47,156 bases of DNA, from assembly GCA_016871685.1 (NCBI GenBank), contig VHCM01000006.1, forward strand, positions 1 through 47,156, in the 5' to 3' direction. The position numbers were made by a program, and so were the translations under genes. Positions 41,956-47,156 of this stretch are shown piece by piece. The notes beneath the pieces are model-generated. The model had not been told where the DNA came from, searched no databases, and worked only from the letters and a program-made list of their open reading frames with translations. This stretch comes from Verrucomicrobiota bacterium (GTDB lineage: Bacteria; Verrucomicrobiota; Verrucomicrobiia; Verrucomicrobiales; Akkermansiaceae). How positions within the stretch are numbered: the stretch's first letter is position 1; each line of letters starts with the position of its first letter.

Positions 41956-42310
41956 GTTTCAAGGTTCAAGTGGTCAGTTTCAAGAGAAGAGGAAGAAATC
42001 GCTCTCCGCACTCCGCCCTCCGTTCCCTGTCCTCTGCCCCCCCTGATGACCGATGACCGATGACCGACAACTTATCTCCCTTCTTTTCCACTTCTCACTC
42101 GGCACTTCTTCCGCACTCGGCACTTCATTCGCGTTTCTTTCACCCGCCACGCGGGACGCGCGGCGGGGCCGGCAGGATGCCGACGCTCCCCGGCTCCGCG
42201 CTGGCACCCCTCTTCCCCAATCTCTCATTTCCAATAACCAATCTCTCTTCTTCTCTTCTCACTCGGCACTTCTTTCGCGTTTCTTGAAACTTGAAACTGA
42301 ACACTTGACA
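41956..42310. repeat. Foldback-type intergenic element, larger copy
   Basis: The left arm GTTTCAAGGTTCAAGTGGTC plus AGTTTCAAG (41956-41984) is identical to the left arm of the element at 46007. The right arm (42290-42310, CTTGAAACTGAACACTTGAC) is its inverted counterpart over about 20 bp. Shared internal sequences are AGAGAAGAGGAAGAA next to the left arm and TTCTCTTCTCACTCGGCACT near the right arm. The CTCACTCGGCACTTCTT segment occurs twice (about 42090 and 42257). A GC-rich repeat of a different family is nested inside. No target-site duplication is obvious. Confidence 0.6.
42141..42202. repeat. GC-rich intergenic repeat, copy 2
   Basis: CACCCGCCACGCGGGACGCG followed by GGGGCCGGCAGGATGCCGAC and GCTCCCCGGCT closely matches the copy at 11860-11920. 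It contains the CGGCA-GGA-TGCCG hairpin. The copy sits inside the larger foldback element, which suggests a later insertion there, or that both repeat types accumulate in the same gaps. Confidence 0.65.
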
Positions 42311-42386
42311 CTTCCTTGACTTTCTCAGTGCGAATCCGGGCTTGCGCGGGCACGCGGTTCCGCGTATCTCCCCTGCCCTTCCGACC

Positions 42387-42950
42387 ATGCCCAGCACCCC
42401 CGTCATCAACCTCCGCAAGGGACACGCCGTCCGCCACAACAACGAGATCTGCATCGTTGCCGATCACGAGCTGAAGACGCCGCCGAGGATGGCCTCGTAC
42501 GTGCAGATGTCGATCCGCAGCGTGGCGACCAAGAAGGTGTTCAACCTCCGCCTCACCTCCAACGACTCGCTCGAAGGCGTGGTGCTCGAGCGCACGCCAC
42601 ACGAGTACTCGTACAAGGACAGCAGCGGTTACCATTTCCTCGATCCGAACACCTATGAGGACGCCATCGTCCACGAGGACCTCATCGAGAACGTGAAAAA
42701 CTACCTGATCGAGGGTCAGGCGTACACGCTGCTCATCGCCGACGGCAACGTCGTCTCGATCGAGCTGCCGCTGACGATGACGATGACCGTCAAGGAGTCG
42801 TCCGAAGGCGTGAAGGGCGACTCGGCGAACAACGTCTACAAGCCTGCGGTGATGGAAACCGGATTGATCGTTCAGGTGCCGTTGTTCATCAACCAAGGCG
42901 AGCGGATCAACATCAAGACCGAGGACAACTCGTATCTCGGCCGGGCCTGA
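42387..42950 (+). CDS. efp: Elongation factor P, arginine-loop type
   Basis: EF-P binds the ribosome E site and helps form peptide bonds at polyproline stretches. The 187-residue, three-domain protein begins MPSTPVINLRKGHAVRHNNE. The tip loop reads ELKTPPRMASYV, with Arg34 where E. coli has the modified Lys34; in other bacteria Arg-type EF-P is rhamnosylated by EarP, but no earP or epmA is near. Domain III has VPLFINQGERINIKTEDNSY, LGRA at the C-terminus. The track's 15 extra N-terminal residues are not family-like. Several neighbours are Pro-rich (the LysM protein and DnaX), so EF-P should matter for their translation. Confidence 0.92.
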   Translation: MPSTPVINLRKGHAVRHNNEICIVADHELKTPPRMASYVQMSIRSVATKKVFNLRLTSNDSLEGVVLERTPHEYSYKDSSGYHFLDPNTYEDAIVHEDLIENVKNYLIEGQAYTLLIADGNVVSIELPLTMTMTVKESSEGVKGDSANNVYKPAVMETGLIVQVPLFINQGERINIKTEDNSYLGRA

Positions 42951-42958
42951 TCCCACGG

Positions 42959-42974
42959 CGGCCCCTGCGGGCCG
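42959..42974 (+). terminator. Weak terminator candidate after efp
   Basis: CGGCCC-CTGC-GGGCCG is a perfect 6-bp GC stem with a 4-base loop, 9 bases after the efp stop. It is followed by GGTTGCGTTGGTTTT, only loosely T-rich. It may reduce read-through into the LysM gene. Confidence 0.35.
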
Positions 42975-43029
42975 GGTTGCGTTGGTTTTCGCTTGTGCTC
43001 CCACGGGCCGTGTGGTCATGGTGTTCCTC

Positions 43030-44319
43030 ATGCGCCACCGCTTGCTACTGATTCCCGGGATTCTTTTTTCCTGCGGTGCGGTTTGGTCATCGGCGCAACC
43101 GGCCGACCCTTCCGCCCCGTCATCGTCGGCTCCGGTTGCTGCCGCCGAATCCCGCACCTACCAGGTGCGCAAGGGCGACACGTTCGAGAGCATCGCGCGT
43201 CGCCATGGATGTTCCGTGCGCGGACTGATCGAGCTCAACGGACTCAAACCGACCACCGTGCTGCAGATCGGCATGCCGCTCAAGCTGCCGGCCGCGCAGG
43301 TCAACGAAGCGGCATCTGTGCCGACCACGGCGTTGCCGGCGGAAGGCACGCACACGATCGCCAAGGGCGACACGTTCGCCGTGCTGGCCAAGAAGTACGG
43401 GATTCCATCGAGTGAATTGCTTGCCGCCAACCCCGGCGTGAATCCAACGAAATTGCAAATCGGCCAGGTCGTGAAATTGCGGCGCGATGCGGATACAAGC
43501 ACCAACACCGCCGCAACGGCACCCTCCACCAGCGAGCCCCCGGCATCGGCTGAATCTGCGGCGGCGCCGACACCACCGGCCGTGGATGCGACTGCTGTGG
43601 CCGACGCGCCATCGCCGCCAGCCACAACGGAGTCAGCGGCACCCGCTCCGGAGCCATCACCACCGCCAGCCGCGATTGTGGTGCGCGAGGAGGAGATCGA
43701 GTCGTCGGCCACCCACACCGTGCGCAAGGGCGACACCTTCGCGACGATCGCGAAGAAGCATCGCGTGAGCGTGCGGCAGATCGAGCAAGCCAACCCAGGC
43801 GTGAAATCCAATCGTCTGAAGATTGGTCAAACCCTCCGCATCCAGCAGCCGAAAGCCGCCCCGAAGGAAGAGTCGAAGCCCACGGCACCACCGGCCATTG
43901 CGGAGGCCGCGCCACCCATGACCCAATCTCCTGATGCGGCGGCTGCTCCATCGACGCCGACGCCTGCCGCAGCGGCCACCGAACCGCCTGCGCCAGCGGT
44001 GGTTTCCGCGCCGCCACCGGCACCAACGAACGAGACGGCATCCACCGAGACGGCCGTGACTTCACCGCCGCCTGCGCCACCGTCTGCAGCCGCTCCCGCG
44101 GCACCACCACCCGCGGCACCGTCCCCGCGGGCCATCGAGTCGCGAAAACAGGTGCTGCGCAGGGTCAGCGAGCCGATGACGTTTGGTGAATTCGCCGCCA
44201 GCCAAGGCTGCACGGTCGAGGAACTCAACGCGTTGAATGGATACAGCATGACGCCGGATTCGATCCTCTCCGCTGCGGCGGAGGTCCTCGTGCCGCTCCC
44301 CCCTGACACGGATCCATGA
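43030..44319 (+). CDS. Exported LysM-repeat protein
   Basis: The 429-residue protein has a signal peptide (MRHRLLLIPGILFSCGAVWS). Three clear LysM domains follow: about 43-86 (TYQVRKGDTFESIARRHG), 107-150 (THTIAKGDTFAVLAKKYG) and 228-271 (THTVRKGDTFATIAKKHR). A degenerate fourth LysM-like unit sits at the C-terminus (MTFGEFAASQGCTVEELNAL). Long Pro/Ala/Ser linkers separate them. LysM domains bind N-acetylglucosamine-containing polymers such as peptidoglycan, and no enzyme domain is present, so it probably binds or scaffolds at the wall. A start 4 codons upstream is possible. The stop overlaps the site-2 protease gene (ATGA). Confidence 0.88.
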   Translation: MRHRLLLIPGILFSCGAVWSSAQPADPSAPSSSAPVAAAESRTYQVRKGDTFESIARRHGCSVRGLIELNGLKPTTVLQIGMPLKLPAAQVNEAASVPTTALPAEGTHTIAKGDTFAVLAKKYGIPSSELLAANPGVNPTKLQIGQVVKLRRDADTSTNTAATAPSTSEPPASAESAAAPTPPAVDATAVADAPSPPATTESAAPAPEPSPPPAAIVVREEEIESSATHTVRKGDTFATIAKKHRVSVRQIEQANPGVKSNRLKIGQTLRIQQPKAAPKEESKPTAPPAIAEAAPPMTQSPDAAAAPSTPTPAAAATEPPAPAVVSAPPPAPTNETASTETAVTSPPPAPPSAAAPAAPPPAAPSPRAIESRKQVLRRVSEPMTFGEFAASQGCTVEELNALNGYSMTPDSILSAAAEVLVPLPPDTDP

Positions 44320-44951
44320 TCCGCTTCCGCCTGTTGGGTATCCCGGTGGTGGTCCAGCCGTTCTTCTGGATCACCCTTGCATTGGTGGGCGGCGCGGTCT
44401 CGGCGAAGTCACCCGATGATTTCCTCAGGCTCGGGTTGTTTCTCCTCGCGGGCTTCGTCTCGATCCTCGTGCACGAACTCGGACACGCCCTCACTGCCCG
44501 ACGCTTCGGCGGATGGTCGGAAATCACGCTCGAGGCATTCGGTGGATTCGCTACATGCACCGGCGTGCGCCTCGGACGATGGCAACAAATGGCGTTGTCC
44601 GCCGCCGGTCCGGCACTGCAGATCCTGCTCGGCATTGTCGTGTGGTGGTCGCTTCCGCATGCCATCGACCTCACGCCTCATGCCAAGTACTTCCTGCACA
44701 CGCTGATGGTGATCAGCCTGTTCTGGGCCGTGCTCAACCTGCTGCCGGTCCTGCCGCTGGATGGCGGACGCATTCTTGAAGCGCTGCTCGGTCCGCGACA
44801 AATCCGCACCACCTTGTGGATTTCGATCGTGGTCTCGCTGGTCTGCGGATGGCTGATGTTCAACGCCTACGGCAGCATGCTGTTTGCGATCTTCATGGGA
44901 TTTTTCGCGTGGCAGGCGTGGAAAGCGCTGGCCGCACTGCCCCGGGGCTGA
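44316..44951 (+). CDS. Site-2 protease (M50) family membrane protein
   Basis: The 211-residue polytopic protein has the zinc motif HELGH (SILVHELGHALTARRFGG, about residue 53-57) and the second metal ligand region LLPVLPLDGGRILEALLG (about 149). These are the catalytic features of intramembrane M50 metalloproteases such as SpoIVFB-type enzymes. No PDZ or CBS domain is attached. About six hydrophobic segments are visible. It is translationally coupled to the LysM gene upstream, which suggests a shared envelope role, but the substrate is unknown. Confidence 0.88.
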   Translation: MIRFRLLGIPVVVQPFFWITLALVGGAVSAKSPDDFLRLGLFLLAGFVSILVHELGHALTARRFGGWSEITLEAFGGFATCTGVRLGRWQQMALSAAGPALQILLGIVVWWSLPHAIDLTPHAKYFLHTLMVISLFWAVLNLLPVLPLDGGRILEALLGPRQIRTTLWISIVVSLVCGWLMFNAYGSMLFAIFMGFFAWQAWKALAALPRG

Positions 44952-45015
44952 TCGCTCCCCCGCCGCCAACGACTGCGGGATTGCCTCCCGGCCGCGCATC
45001 CGCCATGGATGATCC

Positions 45016-45975
45016 ATGCAGCCGATCACCTTCCGACCTCTCTACATGGAACGCGTCTGGGGCGGACGCGAACTCGAGCGCGTGTACCATCGGCATCTGC
45101 CCGACCGGCATCAGCCCTACGGCGAATCGTGGGAAATCGTCGACCGCGAGGACGCACAGTCGGTGGTGGAAGCAGGGTGCTTCGTCGGCACGACGCTGCA
45201 TGAGTTGTGGAACCGGCATCGCGCCGAACTCTTCGGCGACGGATACGCGGATGGTGCCGAACGGTTTCCCTTGCTCATCAAGATCCTCGATGCGCGCGAC
45301 GACTTGTCGATCCAGGTGCATCCGCCCGCATCGATCGCGGCATCGCTCGGCGGCGAGCCGAAGACCGAGATGTGGGTCATCGCGGATTGTGTACCAGGCG
45401 CGAAACTTTACGCCGGACTCCGGCGCGGGGTGACGCGCGAGGCATTCGAGCGGGCGGTGGCCGAAGGCACGGTCGCCGAATGCGTCCACGCGATCGAGCC
45501 ACAGCCCGGCGACTCGATCTTCATCCCGTCCGGCAGACTGCACGCGATTGGTGCCGGGTTCCTCATCCACGAGATCCAGCAGAACTCCGACACCACCTAT
45601 CGCGTTTTCGATTGGAACCGGATGGGACTCGACGGCACACCGCGCGAGCTGCATGTGGCCGAGTCGATGGCGAGCATCGACTTTGCTGATTTCGAGCCGG
45701 CGATGGACGTGCCATGCGGCGAGGTGCTCGCGGAATGCGCGCATTTCAAGACCATCAGTCGACGTTTCGCCGAGGGCGGCATGCTCGCAAATCCGGATGC
45801 CGCGCGGTTTTCGATTGTCACCGTGATCCAGGGCAGCCTGACCAGCACCGACGGCAGGCGATTTGAAACGGGCAGATCACTACTGCTGCCGAAAGCCGCG
45901 GATCCGTTGCAAGCCGCGGCCGACACGACCGTGCTGCAGATCACCGTGCCGGAGAGGAGTGGTGGTAAAAGCTGA
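45016..45975 (+). CDS. manA: Class I mannose-6-phosphate isomerase
   Basis: The enzyme interconverts mannose-6-phosphate and fructose-6-phosphate, feeding GDP-mannose synthesis or mannose use. The 319-residue cupin-type protein has RPLYMERVWGGRELERVYHR, the first metal site in LSIQVHPPASIAASLGG, KTEMWVIADCVPGAKLYAGL, and the second metal region in IFIPSGRLHAIGAGFLIHEI, QQNSDTTYRVFDWNR. This is the short bacterial form without the helical insert of fungal enzymes. It starts 64 bp after the protease gene and converges with mrp. Its stop codon lies in an 8-bp tandem repeat. Confidence 0.92.
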   Translation: MQPITFRPLYMERVWGGRELERVYHRHLPDRHQPYGESWEIVDREDAQSVVEAGCFVGTTLHELWNRHRAELFGDGYADGAERFPLLIKILDARDDLSIQVHPPASIAASLGGEPKTEMWVIADCVPGAKLYAGLRRGVTREAFERAVAEGTVAECVHAIEPQPGDSIFIPSGRLHAIGAGFLIHEIQQNSDTTYRVFDWNRMGLDGTPRELHVAESMASIDFADFEPAMDVPCGEVLAECAHFKTISRRFAEGGMLANPDAARFSIVTVIQGSLTSTDGRRFETGRSLLLPKAADPLQAAADTTVLQITVPERSGGKS

Positions 45976-45994
45976 AATGCTGAAATGCTGAAAT
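45971..45994 (+). repeat. 8-bp tandem repeat at the manA stop
   Basis: GCTGAAAT is repeated three times in a row, the first copy containing the manA TGA stop. Copy-number change would alter the 3' end of the transcript but not the protein. It lies just before the foldback element. Confidence 0.6.
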
Positions 45995-46006
45995 CAGAGA
46001 GGTCGA

Positions 46007-46171
46007 GTTTCAAGGTTCAAGTGGTCAGTTTCAAGAGAAGAGGAAGAAGCCGCTCTCCGCTTTCTTCCTCTGAAAACTGATCACTGATCTCCCTTCTTCT
46101 TCTCTTCTCACTCGGCACTTCTTTCGCGTCCCCCGCTTGAAACTTGAAACTGAACACTTGACCCTTGAAAC
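46007..46171. repeat. Foldback-type intergenic element, compact copy
   Basis: The left arm (46007-46035, GTTTCAAGGTTCAAGTGGTC plus AGTTTCAAG) and right arm (46143-46171, CTTGAAACTGAACACTTGAC plus CCTTGAAAC) are inverted repeats matching at 27 of 29 positions. The 107-bp middle holds AGAGAAGAGGAAGAAGCCGC and TTCTCTTCTCACTCGGCACT, also present in the copy at 41956. It lies between the convergent ends of manA and mrp. No ORF is inside, so if mobile it would be non-autonomous. Confidence 0.7.
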
Positions 46172-46174
46172 CAG

Positions 46175-47156
46175 TCATCTTCCTCCCACCGCGGCCGCGA
46201 TTTGATGTGCGATGTGATGGAACGCGGCGGACACCGGATGGGTCGCGGGATCCGCGAGGGCGACGGGCATGCCCGAGTCGCCGCGCTCGCGGGTGGTGAT
46301 GTCGATCGGAATCTGGCCGAGCAGCGGCACACCGAGCATCGCCGCCTCACGACGTCCGCCTCCCTCGCCGAAGATCGCATGGCGTTTGCCGGCATCGCAC
46401 TCGAACCACGCCATGTTTTCGACCAGTCCGAGGATCGGAACATTGACCTTTCCAAACATCGCCACGGCCTTGCGCGCGTCGATGAGTGCCACTTCCTGCG
46501 GTGTGGTGACGATCACCGCGCCATCGACCGAGACCGTCTGCACGATCGTGAGCTGAATGTCGCCGGTGCCGGGCGGAAGATCGAGGACCAGATAATCGAG
46601 ATCGTCCCAAGCAACTTGCCGGAGAAATTGCTGGGTGTAGCGGGTGGCCATCGGCCCGCGCACGATCACCGGCGAGCGCTCTTCGAGCAGAAAGCCCATC
46701 GACATCAGGCGGATGCCGTGCGCGACGATCGGGATGATCTCGTCCTTGTCATTGGCGAGCGGCCGCTCGTTGCTGCCGAACATGTGCGCGATCGATGGTC
46801 CGTAGAGATCGCAATCGCAGAGGCCGACCCGCGCACCGTCGCGCGCCAGCGCCACCGCGAGGTTGGCGGCGACGGTGGACTTGCCGACACCGCCTTTGCC
46901 CGAGGCCACGGCGATCACATGCTTGACCCCGGGGATCGACGACTTGCCGACCGATCCTGCGGCGGCCGCGGCAGCGGGCACGTCCTTCACCTCGATCTCG
47001 ACCTTGACCGTGCCCACATCGGGCAATCCGTCGAGCACGGCATGACAGTCGCGGAAGAGTTGCTCCGGCACCTGCGGGTCACGGGTCTGCACTTCGATTT
47101 TCACCCGGGTTTCGCCCGCATTGCAATGGATCTCCTTGACCAGCCCGAAGGAGACG
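46175..47156 (-). CDS. Mrp/NBP35-type iron-sulfur carrier ATPase (5' end off the window)
   Basis: Mrp-family P-loop ATPases bind and transfer Fe-S clusters and act in cofactor supply. The track starts at GTG 47104, but the frame continues to the right edge with FGLVKEIHCNAGETRVKIEV, which is the MIP18/DUF59 domain often fused N-terminally in these proteins, so the true start lies outside. The P-loop is AVASGKGGVGKSTVAANLAV, with CDCDLYGPSIAHMFG, LPPGTGDIQLTIVQTV, and the IPIVAHGIRLMSMGFLLEER segment. The usual CxxC near the C-terminus is not clear: only one Cys (WFECDAGKRHAIFG) is seen there. The stop is 3 bp from the foldback element. Confidence 0.92.
   Translation of the reverse strand, partial: VSFGLVKEIHCNAGETRVKIEVQTRDPQVPEQLFRDCHAVLDGLPDVGTVKVEIEVKDVPAAAAAAGSVGKSSIPGVKHVIAVASGKGGVGKSTVAANLAVALARDGARVGLCDCDLYGPSIAHMFGSNERPLANDKDEIIPIVAHGIRLMSMGFLLEERSPVIVRGPMATRYTQQFLRQVAWDDLDYLVLDLPPGTGDIQLTIVQTVSVDGAVIVTTPQEVALIDARKAVAMFGKVNVPILGLVENMAWFECDAGKRHAIFGEGGGRREAAMLGVPLLGQIPIDITTRERGDSGMPVALADPATHPVSAAFHHIAHQIAAAVGGR

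Larger units (their letters stand above)
41920..42386. other. 467-bp intergenic region filled with repeats
   Basis: I see no gene in this gap between the DUF3293 gene and efp. It holds a foldback element (41956-42310), an embedded GC-rich repeat (42141-42202), a short tandem run of CGATGAC (about 42044-42066), and repeated pieces such as CTCACTCGGCACTTCTTTCG. Short ORFs listed here lack any protein signature. The efp promoter should lie in the last 75 bp, but I see no clear boxes. Confidence 0.7.

Overview
The window is about 47 kb of GC-rich bacterial chromosome. It is densely coded and has no rRNA, tRNA or CRISPR that I can see. The gene content suggests an aerobic, heterotrophic member of the Verrucomicrobia (PVC group). 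The pointers are an elongation factor P with an Arg-tipped KTPPRMASYV loop, a very long Ig/PA14/discoidin surface protein, DUF5069 and DUF3293 proteins, a DnaX with the SLDVLEIDGASNNGVEQVREL segment and a reduced Cys module, and almost no Shine-Dalgarno sequences. This assignment is inference from protein features; no marker rRNA is present.

Layout. (1) 1-4343, minus: an exported modular surface protein whose C-terminus lies off the left edge. The ORF track misses it because it stays open at the edge. (2) 4.5-7.4 kb: an exported protein of unknown function, a cell-wall amidase, a remnant that looks like the start of an NAD(P)H-hydrate epimerase, a PII protein (glnB) with a sigma-54-like promoter, and mscL. 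(3) 7.5-11.7 kb: deoC, a full-length aldehyde dehydrogenase, a vapBC toxin-antitoxin pair, then a short ALDH-like protein without the catalytic domain. (4) 11.9-17.3 kb: a membrane-anchored GH75-like protein, dnaX-ybaB, and the opposite-strand pair dnaB plus a J-domain protein. (5) 17.5-24.5 kb: a plus-strand run of a ROK kinase, dtd, carA, purA, uppS and ppk1. (6) 24.6-29.7 kb: a tight four-gene operon (sodium:solute symporter, DapA-family lyase, aldehyde dehydrogenase, tartrate-dehydratase-like enolase) that looks like uptake and catabolism of an acid sugar or hydroxy acid. (7) 29.8-35.3 kb: an exported protein, an alpha/beta-hydrolase homologue lacking its Ser nucleophile and overlapping nadD, and a minus-strand cdsA-dxr-ctaA cluster. 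(8) 35.4-42.9 kb: an EF-hand protein with a clear terminator, a topoisomerase IV A-type subunit, trpS, deoB, a DUF5069 protein, a DUF3293 protein and efp. (9) 43.0-47.2 kb: a LysM protein overlapping a site-2-protease-family protein, a class I mannose-6-phosphate isomerase, and an Mrp-type ATPase whose N-terminus runs off the right edge.

Functional links. deoB and deoC give two consecutive steps of deoxyribose salvage, and the neighbouring ALDH could oxidise the acetaldehyde released by DeoC. dnaX, ybaB and dnaB are replication and nucleoid genes. uppS, cdsA and dxr cover isoprenoid, undecaprenyl and phospholipid precursors, though uppS sits apart from cdsA-dxr. The amidase and LysM proteins act on the envelope.

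The most unusual non-coding signal is a set of intergenic elements with inverted arms related to GTTTCAAGGTTCAAGTGGTC. There are two paired copies (about 165 and 350 bp) and one lone tandem copy. The larger copy contains a second, GC-rich repeat type that also occurs at 11.9 kb. The most interesting protein-level signals are the uncharacterised catabolic operon, the truncated ALDH partner split from its operon by vapBC, and several homologues with altered key residues (hydrolase, ROK kinase, DnaX, CdsA).
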